53,079 nucleotides of DNA from positions 1 to 53,079 of the forward strand of contig JAJDEA010000260.1 of assembly GCA_029260035.1 (NCBI GenBank). The letters run 5' to 3'. Below the pieces are notes generated by a model. It was not told the origin of the DNA, made no database searches, and saw only the letters and a list, made by a program, of their open reading frames with translations. The stretch is from Phycisphaerae bacterium (GTDB lineage Bacteria; Planctomycetota; Phycisphaerae; UBA1845). Both the position numbers and the translations under genes were made by a program. Shown here piece by piece: positions 1-8,154 of this stretch; position 1 is the stretch's first letter, and each line of letters starts with the position of its first letter.

Positions 1-260
1 AAATATGCGGGCTAGCCACTAGGTCTTCCAGGAAAAACCAAAGTCCAGAGTCAGGACGCTCCGCGCGAGACAGCCTTCCTCCCGAAACGGTTTCGCTGAA
101 AACCATTCCCACGCTCCGCGCGACCTTGTTTACGCCTATCAATGTTCCGCGCTAAGATTTCGGTAGACTAGTCCAGCATTCAGCCGTTAAGTTCGTGACC
201 AGAAAGGGCGAGCAACTTCTTGCCCCGCATCGAACGCACGAATTCGCCTGAGAGACTACA

Positions 261-1370
261 ATGATCACATCTATGTCCGCTCAAACATCCAAACAAACTT
301 CTGGCAATATCGACCTTCGTTCAGGAAGTCTGGATCGGCCAAGCGACAAGGAAATGGTTCGTGCAATGCTCCAAAGCGACGCATCGTACGACGGCGTCTT
401 CTTTACTTGTGTCAAGACCACGGGGATTTTCTGCATTCCTTCATGCCCTGCCCGAAAGCCTCTGAAACGCAACGTCGAATTCCAGCCTACCGTGCGCGGC
501 TGCCTGCTTGCTGGGTATAGGCCTTGCCTTCGATGCAAACCTCTGGCTATCGGCTATGACAAGCCAGCGTGGCTCGATCAGCTTGTGGCGCTGGTTGAAT
601 CGGCACCGTCGGAAAAAATTACTGACGCCGACCTTCGCGCACTAGACATAAGTCCTCACGCGGCCAGGCGCTATTTTCAACGAAAGTTCGATATTTCATT
701 TCAAGCCTACCATCGAATGAGGCGAATGGGTCTCGCACTAAGGCATATTCGTTCAGGGGGTTCAGATTCGGAGGCTGCATACGATCACGGCTACGAGTCA
801 CTAAGCGGATTTCGAGATGCGTTTCAAAAGTCGTTCGGTGTTACGCCTGCGAACTGCGGGAATCTCACCAGCATTGAAACGCAAACGATCGATACGCCTG
901 TAGGCCCTATGGTCGCCTGCGCTACCGACGAGGGTGTTTGTTTGCTGGAGTTTGCAGACCGGCGCGCGCTCCAACGACAAATCGCCACACTCAAGAAACG
1001 ACTATCTGGTGTCATCGTACCCGGTGCCAATGCCAGGCTGAAGCACTTGCGTTCGGAGTTGCAGGACTATTTTGCAGGAAAAAGAAAGACCTTTTCGGTT
1101 CCGCTCGTCGTACCTGGAACCCCATTCCAGGAATTTGTTTGGCAACAACAACTAACAATTCCGTTCGGCGAAACGCGATCCTATGAACAAATTGCCAAGG
1201 CAATCGGCCGCCCCAAAGCGCAAAGAGCGGTTGGTCGGGCGTCTGGTGATAACCGAATTGCAATCTTGATTCCGTGCCATCGCGTTGTTCGAAGCGATGG
1301 TAGCCTGAGTGGTTATGGCGGCGGCCTTTGGCGTAAGCACTTCTTATTGAATCTGGAACGGTCAGGTTGA
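261..1370 (+). CDS. ada: Bifunctional transcriptional regulator / O6-methylguanine-DNA methyltransferase Ada
   Basis: Repairs methylated DNA by moving methyl groups to its own cysteines, and activates alkylation-response genes once methylated. The N-terminal zinc module has Cys58, Cys62, Cys89 and Cys92, with exactly the spacing of E. coli Ada Cys38/42/69/72. An AraC-type helix-turn-helix follows (about residues 105-195), then a C-terminal methyltransferase domain with the PCHRVV active site (Cys339). The 369-residue length fits a full-length Ada. The start is ATG at 261 with a weak purine stretch (GAGAGA) upstream; ATG at 273 is an alternative. It stands alone, convergent with the sigma-54 regulator. 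The family call is very secure; the inducing signal is inferred from the family. Confidence 0.96.
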   Translation: MITSMSAQTSKQTSGNIDLRSGSLDRPSDKEMVRAMLQSDASYDGVFFTCVKTTGIFCIPSCPARKPLKRNVEFQPTVRGCLLAGYRPCLRCKPLAIGYDKPAWLDQLVALVESAPSEKITDADLRALDISPHAARRYFQRKFDISFQAYHRMRRMGLALRHIRSGGSDSEAAYDHGYESLSGFRDAFQKSFGVTPANCGNLTSIETQTIDTPVGPMVACATDEGVCLLEFADRRALQRQIATLKKRLSGVIVPGANARLKHLRSELQDYFAGKRKTFSVPLVVPGTPFQEFVWQQQLTIPFGETRSYEQIAKAIGRPKAQRAVGRASGDNRIAILIPCHRVVRSDGSLSGYGGGLWRKHFLLNLERSG

Positions 1371-1419
1371 TTTGAACCATATAGTACCCAAGATGCGCCG
1401 ACACTGACCGAATGTAGCA

Positions 1420-3057
1420 TTATTCGTTCTTGCTAAGCTTCATCCGCTTAATCCTCGATGCAAGCGTTGTTGGCCTGACGCCCAGGAGTTCAGCGGCGCC
1501 GCCGGGGCCATGAACTCTCCAGCTCGTTTGCTCCAGCGCAGCCAGTATGTTGTCACGGTCACGTCGTTTCATTTCTGCATCAGGGATTACTGTGCTAGAT
1601 GGAGTGGAGGACGAATCGGCTGGTGCATTATGTGCTTTGGACTGGCGTGACTTGTCGGAGTTGGGTTGCGGAAGATCGAATCGAATGGCGCCCGCGCGTG
1701 ACGTAATGACGGCTCGCTCAATGACGTTAAGTAATTCGCGCACGTTCCCCGGCCAATCGTATGCTTGCAGAGACATGATATTGCCTTGGCTCAACCGCTT
1801 AATGTTGCGATTGAATCTGTTAGCCGCTTTCTGCAGGAAGACTTCCGCAAGAATCGGAATGTCCTCTTTGCGTTTGCGAAGCGGAGGCACTTCGATCGGA
1901 AATACGTTAAGACGATAAAACAAATCCTGGCGAAATCGGCCCCGATCGATTTCAGCCTTCAAGTCTCGGTTGGTCGCCGCAATGACTCGCACATTCGCGT
2001 CTCGTGTTTTGTCTTCGCCGATTCGTTCGTAGGTTCCTTCCTGCAAGACGCGAAGGAGCTTGCTTTGGAGTTCCAGAGGGATTTCGCCCACCTCATCCAG
2101 CATGAGCGTTCCGCCATTGGCTAGCTCGAAGCGACCGGCGCGGTCGCGGACGGCTCCGGTAAACGCGCCCTTTACATGCCCGAAGAACTCACTTTCGTAC
2201 AATTCACGAGGAACCGACGCGCAATTGACACGAACCATGGCTCGACCGCTACGCGAACTACGGCGATGGATTTCCTGTGCAACAAGTTCTTTCCCTGTTC
2301 CGGATTCTCCAAGAATCAAGACGCTTGCGTCTGTCTCAGCCACAAGTTCGATTTGTTGGATAATCGTTCGGAGCGCTGGGCTATTACCCACGATATCGCC
2401 GAATGCGCGGGCCTCTGAAACTTCTTCGCGCAAGTAGGCGTTTTCCAGTTCGAGCCTTCCGCGAAGAGATTCGATTTCCTCGAACGCACGCGCGTTGGCA
2501 ATAGATGCCGCCGCAAGGTCAGCAATCGTACGAAGCCAATCCAGGCAAGGCTGGCCGAGTGTGGTTCGGGTAAAGATCCCGATGACACCAAGGATTTCCC
2601 CCTTGAACACGAGAGGTTGTCCGGCGAAACCCCGAATGCCCTCTTCGCGCGCCCAATCAGGCCTTGCGATCCACTCGGCGTTTTTTTGGATGTCCATAAC
2701 AGACACACATTTACCCGTTGCGGCGATTCGACCTACCTTCCGTGTACCAACGGGCATGCGCCGGAAGTCTCCGTCGATGCGTGTCCAGGATTCAGCATTC
2801 TTCGCTTTCGAGTGACCGGCACTGGCCACCAGGTGAAGGCAACGAGTTTGATCGGGGCATTCCTGCCGCATGGGGCATGTCACGCAGATGTCCCCTGGCC
2901 GAATGAGCCAGACGCGGGCCAGGGCTATGTGCTCTTCTTCAGCGAGGCGTTCGATAACTACGCGCAGCACGCCGTCGAGCGCGCGCTGCCTTCCCATCTC
3001 GAGCAATAAGCTCTGGAGTGCATCCGATACCGACATGCGTTCGCCGAGGGCTAGCAT
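1420..3057 (-). CDS. Sigma-54-dependent transcriptional activator with cysteine-bearing GAF sensor domain
   Basis: An enhancer-binding activator of RNA polymerase sigma-54. From ATG at 3057 it is 545 residues: a GAF-like sensor (about 10-190), a short helical linker, an AAA+ domain with Walker A GESGTGKE and the sigma-54-contacting GAFTGA loop, and a C-terminal Fis-type helix-turn-helix. The frame stays open to 3195, but the extra N-terminus would run across AT-rich repeat DNA, so 3057 (or 3036) is preferred. The GAF domain carries Cys58, Cys61, Cys67 and Cys73 in a C-x2-C-x5-C-x5-C cluster, which suggests metal or redox sensing (inference). It is divergent from the AhpD-like/DsrE-like gene pair, which has a sigma-54 promoter, so that pair is its likely target. 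The general layout resembles NorR/FhlA; the ligand is unknown. Confidence 0.9.
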   Translation of the reverse strand: MLALGERMSVSDALQSLLLEMGRQRALDGVLRVVIERLAEEEHIALARVWLIRPGDICVTCPMRQECPDQTRCLHLVASAGHSKAKNAESWTRIDGDFRRMPVGTRKVGRIAATGKCVSVMDIQKNAEWIARPDWAREEGIRGFAGQPLVFKGEILGVIGIFTRTTLGQPCLDWLRTIADLAAASIANARAFEEIESLRGRLELENAYLREEVSEARAFGDIVGNSPALRTIIQQIELVAETDASVLILGESGTGKELVAQEIHRRSSRSGRAMVRVNCASVPRELYESEFFGHVKGAFTGAVRDRAGRFELANGGTLMLDEVGEIPLELQSKLLRVLQEGTYERIGEDKTRDANVRVIAATNRDLKAEIDRGRFRQDLFYRLNVFPIEVPPLRKRKEDIPILAEVFLQKAANRFNRNIKRLSQGNIMSLQAYDWPGNVRELLNVIERAVITSRAGAIRFDLPQPNSDKSRQSKAHNAPADSSSTPSSTVIPDAEMKRRDRDNILAALEQTSWRVHGPGGAAELLGVRPTTLASRIKRMKLSKNE

Positions 3058-3079
3058 GGTGGTTATTGTATAATCATTA

Positions 3080-3120
3080 CGAAATTTCGCAACGTAATTG
3101 CGTAGATAACGTATTTGCGT
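3080..3120. promoter_or_regulatory. Candidate enhancer (upstream activator) repeats
   Basis: Between the divergent genes lie a perfect palindrome CGAAATTTCG (3080-3089), an inverted repeat CGCAA-N5-TTGCG (3088-3102), and two near-identical direct copies AACGTAATTGCGT (3091-3103) and AACGTATTTGCGT (3108-3120), 17 bp apart. They lie about 70-110 bp upstream of the sigma-54 promoter, the usual place for activator-binding sites. Binding by the adjacent regulator is inference. Confidence 0.5.
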
Positions 3121-3189
3121 CATCCTGTGTGGCGGCTCATATATGACGTAACTATATGTAAACAAAAGACTTACGAATGTTTCGGATAC

Positions 3190-3204
3190 TGGCACAGATC
3201 ATGC
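3190..3204 (+). promoter_or_regulatory. Sigma-54 (-24/-12) promoter
   Basis: TGGCAC, five bases, then ATGC: the GG and GC dinucleotides are exactly ten bases apart as sigma-54 polymerase needs, and the -24 element is a full consensus match. It lies 68 bp before the ATG at 3272 and directly opposite a divergent sigma-54 activator gene, which supports function. Confidence 0.78.
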
Positions 3205-3271
3205 GTAATGCCAATCATGTTTCGGCCATAACGGGAGTGGCCAAATCTCAAACAGTTTAGGAGAAGCGACA

Positions 3272-3835
3272 ATGTCACGTTTGAAAGCAATTGAGACAGC
3301 AGAAGCAGACCCAAAAGCCAGAGCACTCCTCGACGGCGTGCAGAAGAAAATGGGAATGACGCCGAACATGATGCGGACGATGGTGAACTCGCCAGCAGTG
3401 TTGGAGGCTTATCTCGGGTTTAGCCAGGCACTCAGCTCAGGGGTTCTATCGCCCAAGTTGCGGGAACAAATCGCGCTAACGGTAAGCGAGTTGAACAAAT
3501 GCCGGTACTGCCTCTCCGCGCATTCTGCGTTGGGCAAAATGGTGGGGCTTAGTGACGAAGAAATTGCAGATAGCCGGCGAGGCGTATCGCCTGATCGTAA
3601 GACGGAAGCAGTGTTGCAGTTTTCTCGCAGGATCGTGGAAGAGCGAGGCTGGGTAACCGACGACGATGTGGCACAAGTCCGGTCAACAGGTGTGAGCGAC
3701 GGCGAGATCGCTGAGATCGTAGCCAACGTTGCGTTCAATACCTTCACCAACTACTTCGATCATGTAGCCGAACCGAAGGTAGATTTTCCAGAAGTCGAGG
3801 CGCCGGGCAACAAGCTGGCGTGTGCATGCGGTTGA
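3272..3835 (+). CDS. Carboxymuconolactone decarboxylase / AhpD-family protein
   Basis: Probable alkylhydroperoxidase-like thiol protein of 187 residues. The family signature is plain: Glu, then Cys77-x2-Cys80, then His84 (CRYCLSAHSA), the redox pair and proton-relay histidine of AhpD-type peroxidases. It belongs to the peroxidase-related single-domain class rather than true carboxymuconolactone decarboxylase. A second Cys pair, CACG, closes the C-terminus. TAGGAG lies upstream of the ATG. It is first gene after the sigma-54 promoter and precedes a DsrE-like gene by 153 bp. Together they suggest an inducible thiol/peroxide or nitrosative-stress response; the substrate cannot be read from sequence. 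Confidence 0.88.
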   Translation: MSRLKAIETAEADPKARALLDGVQKKMGMTPNMMRTMVNSPAVLEAYLGFSQALSSGVLSPKLREQIALTVSELNKCRYCLSAHSALGKMVGLSDEEIADSRRGVSPDRKTEAVLQFSRRIVEERGWVTDDDVAQVRSTGVSDGEIAEIVANVAFNTFTNYFDHVAEPKVDFPEVEAPGNKLACACG

Positions 3836-3988
3836 ACGGAGCTGTGATGCCAGTCGATGACGGCGTTTCCGCTGGAAGTCAATAATATGAAATAGCATCG
3901 CTGTTAGAATCCCGGCAGCGTGTTTTCGAGAGAATATCACCGAGCGTTTCGGTGAAACCCTGGATACTTTTCGAGAGAGGAACATAAG

Positions 3989-4420
3989 ATGTCAAGTACT
4001 TGCTCAATGCCACATGCCGAAACAAAGGACAATACCTGTGTAACGACCAAGGCAGCCATTCTGATTCTGTCGGACCCGAAGTCTGGCTCCGAGGAAGCGC
4101 TGGGCCGTGTATTTAACGCTCTCGCTGCTGCCTATGACTTCAAGCAGCAAGGCGACGAGGTCACGATCTTGTTTAACGGTGCAGGAACGCGATGGATCGG
4201 AGAACTCAGCAAGGAGGACCACCCGGCCCATGCGCTCTTTGAAGAGGTGAAAGACAATGTCGCCGGTGTGTCCTGCGGCTGCGCCGATGTGTTTGGAGGA
4301 GCTGAAGACGCGAAGAAATCCGGGTTCGAGCTAATCACGGACAACCCGGTACCTGGAACAACCGGTTTGCCCAGCCTGCGAAAACTCGCAACGGATGGTT
4401 ACACGGTTCTGACATTTTGA
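3989..4420 (+). CDS. DsrE-family sulfur-relay-like protein
   Basis: 143 residues with the DsrE/DsrF-like fold pattern: a first beta strand AAILILSD, a long helix with ALGRVFNALAAAYDF, a VTILFNGAG strand, and a Cys-containing loop SCGCADVFGG where DsrE-like proteins hold their reactive cysteine. The first 20 residues add Cys5 and Cys17. GAGAGGAAC gives a ribosome site before ATG 3989. Its position behind the AhpD-like gene on the sigma-54-controlled strand suggests persulfide or thiol handling in the same response (inference). No DsrF or DsrH partner is present. Confidence 0.8.
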   Translation: MSSTCSMPHAETKDNTCVTTKAAILILSDPKSGSEEALGRVFNALAAAYDFKQQGDEVTILFNGAGTRWIGELSKEDHPAHALFEEVKDNVAGVSCGCADVFGGAEDAKKSGFELITDNPVPGTTGLPSLRKLATDGYTVLTF

Positions 4421-4431
4421 ACGTGGCGACG

Positions 4432-4461
4432 GGAGGGGCGATATTTGCGTATCGCCTCTCT
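4432..4461 (+). terminator. Hairpin after the DsrE-like gene
   Basis: A 12-bp stem with two G-U pairs (4432-4443 with 4450-4461) and a TTTGCG loop begins 11 bp after the stop codon. There is no T tract after it, so it may be a mRNA-stabilising stem or a weak terminator rather than a classic intrinsic one. Confidence 0.5.
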
Positions 4462-4698
4462 CCGCGGTCGCTCTCCAGCTTGTGTTATCTACGGTATTCC
4501 ATGAGCAATTGATCGCTAACCCAAATGGTGATAAAGATGATTCCCGGACAAGCCATGATCATAGTTACCTTCGCGTTGACAGCAGTGATGATTCTCGTGG
4601 ATGCTTTCGCGGCGGATTGAGCACGGCAGCGCGACTTGCGACGCCGAATAATATTTCTTATGTTCTCATCGCAAATCGTTTCACAAGGTAAGCTTGTC

Positions 4699-5634
4699 AT
4701 GCGTATCGAAAACCCATTTCATGAAGGCGAACTACAGGTTCAGAAACGCGCCGGAGAATCTGAAGAAGGGCTGCGAAACGGCCGCGTGCTCGCCGATTCG
4801 ATCATGAAGGGCGGCTTGAAGTTTATCGCCCAGCAGCCGATGGTCGTACTTGGGAGTGTCGATGAACAGCAGAACATTTGGGCATCGATGCTGTTCGGCT
4901 CGCCGGGGTTCGTGGCTGTACCCGACGAGCGGCGGGTCGAGTTTGACCTGTCGCGCGATGGAGTCAGCGAACACGATCCATTCTGGAACAACATTCAATA
5001 CAATCTGCGAATTGGTGCCCTCTTTCTTGAATTAGCCACACGGCGCCGTCTGCGTATTAATGGTACTGTCGCGCGCCCGACATTGGATCGACTTACGTTG
5101 GATGTCGAAGTGTGCTATCCGAATTGCCCGAAGTATATCCAGCGACGTGAAATGCGGTTCGATGCGCCGGAACAAGTGGAGAACGCTTTGCCAGCGATTG
5201 ACGGGGGTTCTCTCAGCCGTGAACAGATTGTTTTGATCTCTAAGGCTGACACCTTCTTCGTTGCGAGTGCGGATCCGGACCGTGGCGTGGATGCGTCACA
5301 TCGAGGCGGGCCGCCGGGCTTTGTTGAGGTTGTCGATGAGCGCACGCTTCGCATTCCGGACTATGCAGGTAACAGCATGTTCAATACGTTAGGTAACTTT
5401 GCGATTAACCCTCGTGCTGGGCTTGTCTTCCTCGATTTTCAGCAAAACAGAACGCTGCAACTGACCGGGCGTTCGACGATTCTTTGGGATCAAGATGATG
5501 CGACGAATCGCGCGGGCGGAAGCAATCGCTTTTGGGAATTTGAGATCGACCGCTGGCGAGAATCGCAGACCCATGCCAGCCTGCGGTGGGAGTTCCTCGA
5601 CTACTCGCCGCACAACCCGAAGCCGCTGAAGTGA
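4699..5634 (+). CDS. Pyridoxamine 5'-phosphate oxidase-fold (FMN-binding split-barrel) family protein
   Basis: 311 residues from ATG 4699, chosen because AAGGTA lies just upstream and the 21 extra residues of the open frame lack family character. It seems to hold two related split-barrel halves: residues about 25-130 with QPMVVLGSVDEQQNIWASML, and about 185-300 with DTFFVASADPDRGVDASHRGG. This layout is seen in PNPOx-like proteins that bind FMN or heme and act as oxidoreductases; true PdxH function is unlikely. It follows the AhpD/DsrE pair after a hairpin and 240 bp, so it is probably a separate unit in the same redox neighbourhood. Confidence 0.8.
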   Translation: MRIENPFHEGELQVQKRAGESEEGLRNGRVLADSIMKGGLKFIAQQPMVVLGSVDEQQNIWASMLFGSPGFVAVPDERRVEFDLSRDGVSEHDPFWNNIQYNLRIGALFLELATRRRLRINGTVARPTLDRLTLDVEVCYPNCPKYIQRREMRFDAPEQVENALPAIDGGSLSREQIVLISKADTFFVASADPDRGVDASHRGGPPGFVEVVDERTLRIPDYAGNSMFNTLGNFAINPRAGLVFLDFQQNRTLQLTGRSTILWDQDDATNRAGGSNRFWEFEIDRWRESQTHASLRWEFLDYSPHNPKPLK

Positions 5635-5805
5635 AAGCTGCTGGTTGGTGTGCAGTCGATGCAGCGCCAAGTCAGGCGTTCTTACGGGGCAAACAATAAT
5701 CATTTCGTACCATAAATAGCCTCCACCTAAGTTGGCGGATGATTGACCACATCACGGGCAATCGCGCAGGCAGTCTTTTTGTTTTGGTTTGGTCCTGTGA
5801 GGGCG

Positions 5806-5811
5806 TATACT
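5806..5811 (+). promoter_or_regulatory. Putative -10 box for the 6013 gene
   Basis: TATACT, with a TTTTGG/TTGGTT stretch 15-17 bp upstream as a weak -35. A start near 5818 would place the inverted-repeat leader at the very 5' end of the transcript. Confidence 0.4.
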
Positions 5812-5824
5812 AGTGCCTATCCTT

Positions 5825-5933
5825 GTTCAGGGGGAGAAGATTCTCTTGGAGGGAGAATCGTTTCATGGAGACAGATGGACGCATTTTTCCCTTGCCGATT
5901 TGCTAAGCGATTCTACAAAGCCCTCCCCTGAAC
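5825..5933 (+). ncRNA. Candidate structured 5' leader RNA (378-bp spacer 5635-6012)
   Basis: An outer inverted repeat GTTCAGGGGGAG / CTCCCCTGAAC (5825-5836 with 5923-5933; 11 bp plus one bulged G) closes a multi-arm structure. Inside are a perfect 7-bp hairpin (5839-5845 with 5853-5859, loop TTGGAGG), a GTTTC/GAGAC hairpin (5860-5872) and a possible small third stem near 5910. The set looks like a 3- or 4-way junction placed between a -10 box and the secreted-protein gene. I could not match it to a known riboswitch class. The rest of the spacer shows no convincing gene. Confidence 0.42.
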
Positions 5934-6012
5934 GAGATCATCGGCGACAAATGGAGTCGTAGTTGGCAGGTTGGGACTGTGCGATTCAGGAACCAAAAGA
6001 GGAGCGGAAAGC

Positions 6013-7983
6013 ATGATCGCGATACTGACAGATAGAATGAATTACACAGATGGAGACATGGTTCTGGCATTCAGGAGGCCCTTCATTCTCGTGTTGACTT
6101 GTCTCTTCGTTGGCGCGATGTACCACGAGGCATCCGCCCAGCAGATTCCCTGCCCCGTTACTGTCAACCCGACCAATGTCCCCGACGGTTCGTTCAACGC
6201 GATCAATTGCGCGATCACAGCTACCGGTGGACTTGTCCCCGGCGGCACGTTCACCAACCAAGCCGGTGCAACGCTCGATGTTAATGGGGGCTTCATCTCT
6301 CTCGGTTCGGTCGGGTCGTCCATCGACAACGCTGGCACAATTGAAGTGAGTAGCACGATCGGTATCACAGGGCCTATGTTCGGGCGATACACCCAGACCA
6401 TCGGCAGCACGAAAGTCGATACGATGCTGCAAGCCTTCGAAATCGACTTCCAAGGCGGGACACTCACTGGAACCGGCACACTAGAGCCGACCGGCGGACC
6501 ATTGACCAACACCGGCGCGACCATGTCACCCGGCGCATCAGCTGGGACGCTCAGCATCACTGGCGATTACATGCAAGGTCCGGGCGGTACCTACGCTGCA
6601 GAGATCGCAGGATTGATGCCGGGCGCTGAACACGACGTCCTTGCCGTGGCCGGTACCGCGACCCTGGCTGGACATCTCTCCATCACGTTCATCAATGTCC
6701 CAGCCGTCGGCCAGTCGTTCACGATACTCTCCGCCGCCAGCATCGTCGGACAGTTTGACGAAGTTACCATCAGTGGCCTCCCAGCTGGCGTTCTGGTCAA
6801 TGTGATTCATAGCCCTATTTCGGTCATCGTGAAAATCGTTCAACCTGAGCCTGGCAACTGTGTCTCCGATGGCAATGTCCTCGACGTCGATCTCGGAGCC
6901 TTGCCCAACTGTGCCGTTAGCATCCGTCCACAGACCATCAATGTTGTCTGCCAAACGGCGAACAACATCGACCTGGGCAATCCGGGGGCTACCGTTAATT
7001 GCTTTTTCCCGTTCTTTGGAATGGTCACAGACGTCAATGTTGGTTTGGGGATCGTCGACATGGACGAATCCACGTTGAGCTGGATCGATAATCTGAAGGT
7101 ATCCCTTGGCCATTACGGAACCGATGTGACGCTTTACGATGGCGCAGGCGATACCGATGACTCTGCCATGAACGCGACGTTTGACGATGCGGGTGCCGCC
7201 CCCCCGCCGACAGTAGGTTCGGTAATTGGCACTTTCAAGCCCTTCGGCCCCGGCACGCTGGCGGACTTCAACGGCGCAGAGGCTTTTGGATATTGGCCCC
7301 TTAACATTGTCGATGGCACCAGTTCCGGCGATGGAACGGACCTTACCAGCTACAATATCGAAATTACGTTCGAAACAACCGGAACCGAGGTGGCTGGTCC
7401 CACAGCCGATGATATTGACACGAATCCTGCGACGGTGGTGGCAAACAATGTGAGCGAGACCGGCATTATCACCGACCTGGTGGTCTTCCTGGACATCGGA
7501 ACCAGTTATATCGAAGAATTGACGATCGATCTAAGCCACAATGGCACGACTGTCAGGCTTTATGACGGCGATGACGATGGCCTTCAAAACACGGTCATCA
7601 ATGCACTCTTCAGCGATGATGCCATGGGTCCACCGCCGATTTCGGCTTCGGCGATCGGCAACTTCAAGCCATTCGGCCCAGGCACGCTGTCCGACTTCGA
7701 TGGCATGGAATTGGCAGGGCTGTGGGAGCTTACCGTTTTCGACGGCACGCTACCCAACGACGGCACTGACCTGATTGAATGGACAATGTATGCCGCGACG
7801 GCGAGTGAGTGTGTGGTCGGTGGTCAAACGGACTTGTTGGATTACGACACGTTCCAAGGCTGCATCAGCGGGCCGGCGGGCGGTTTGCCCAACGGGGCTT
7901 GCCAGTGTGCCGACTTTGACAACGACAACGATATTGACTTGGTTGACGTCGGCGAGCTACAACGCACCTTCTCCGGATCGTGA
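6013..7983 (+). CDS. Secreted protein with two P-domain-like repeats and dockerin-like C-terminus
   Basis: 656 residues from ATG 6013, preceded by AGGAG at good distance; the open frame begins earlier but without a ribosome site. An N-terminal hydrophobic signal segment ends near ASAQQ. A beta-rich, Gly/Thr-rich stalk follows (to about residue 280). Two homologous modules follow (about 320-455 and 465-610), each with YDG near its middle and F-KPFGPGTL-DF-G later, resembling the proprotein-convertase P domain often attached to secreted bacterial proteins. The C-terminus reads CADFDNDNDIDLVDVGELQ, an acidic calcium-loop, dockerin-type I-like end common in planctomycete exoproteins. No catalytic domain is visible; a surface or adhesive role is inferred. 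Confidence 0.75.
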   Translation: MIAILTDRMNYTDGDMVLAFRRPFILVLTCLFVGAMYHEASAQQIPCPVTVNPTNVPDGSFNAINCAITATGGLVPGGTFTNQAGATLDVNGGFISLGSVGSSIDNAGTIEVSSTIGITGPMFGRYTQTIGSTKVDTMLQAFEIDFQGGTLTGTGTLEPTGGPLTNTGATMSPGASAGTLSITGDYMQGPGGTYAAEIAGLMPGAEHDVLAVAGTATLAGHLSITFINVPAVGQSFTILSAASIVGQFDEVTISGLPAGVLVNVIHSPISVIVKIVQPEPGNCVSDGNVLDVDLGALPNCAVSIRPQTINVVCQTANNIDLGNPGATVNCFFPFFGMVTDVNVGLGIVDMDESTLSWIDNLKVSLGHYGTDVTLYDGAGDTDDSAMNATFDDAGAAPPPTVGSVIGTFKPFGPGTLADFNGAEAFGYWPLNIVDGTSSGDGTDLTSYNIEITFETTGTEVAGPTADDIDTNPATVVANNVSETGIITDLVVFLDIGTSYIEELTIDLSHNGTTVRLYDGDDDGLQNTVINALFSDDAMGPPPISASAIGNFKPFGPGTLSDFDGMELAGLWELTVFDGTLPNDGTDLIEWTMYAATASECVVGGQTDLLDYDTFQGCISGPAGGLPNGACQCADFDNDNDIDLVDVGELQRTFSGS

Positions 7984-8083
7984 GTTTATAGCAGGTCTGC
8001 ATTTGCAGTAAGGGAGAACGACCCTCGACGATAGAGCACAAGAAGCAAGATCAAGTACCCACTCCATTCAACTCTTGCTGGGC

Positions 8084-8117
8084 AAAAAAAGCAGGGCAGG
8101 TTTTCACCCGCCCTGCT
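8084..8117 (-). terminator. Rho-independent terminator of the S9 peptidase gene
   Basis: Perfect 8-bp stem AGCAGGGC / GCCCTGCT (8090-8097 with 8110-8117). On the minus strand it is followed by a seven-T run (8084-8090), about 40 bp after the peptidase stop. The T run exists only on the minus strand, which sets the orientation. Confidence 0.85.
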
Positions 8118-8154
8118 CTAATGCTATCGAAACTTATTGCCAGTGACTCGGCCT

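Noticed and set aside
56..123. 13-bp direct repeat ACGCTCCGCGCGA (56-68 and 111-123) upstream of ada as an operator
   Set aside because: It does not resemble a known Ada box and is too GC-rich and short to distinguish from chance.
3058..3195. 46-residue N-terminal extension of the sigma-54 activator
   Set aside because: It would be translated from the AT-rich repeat region that looks like enhancer DNA, and lacks GAF or other domain character.
5825..5933. Leader as a c-di-GMP (GEMM) riboswitch
   Set aside because: Only GGACGCA is reminiscent; the other conserved GEMM elements and their arrangement are missing.
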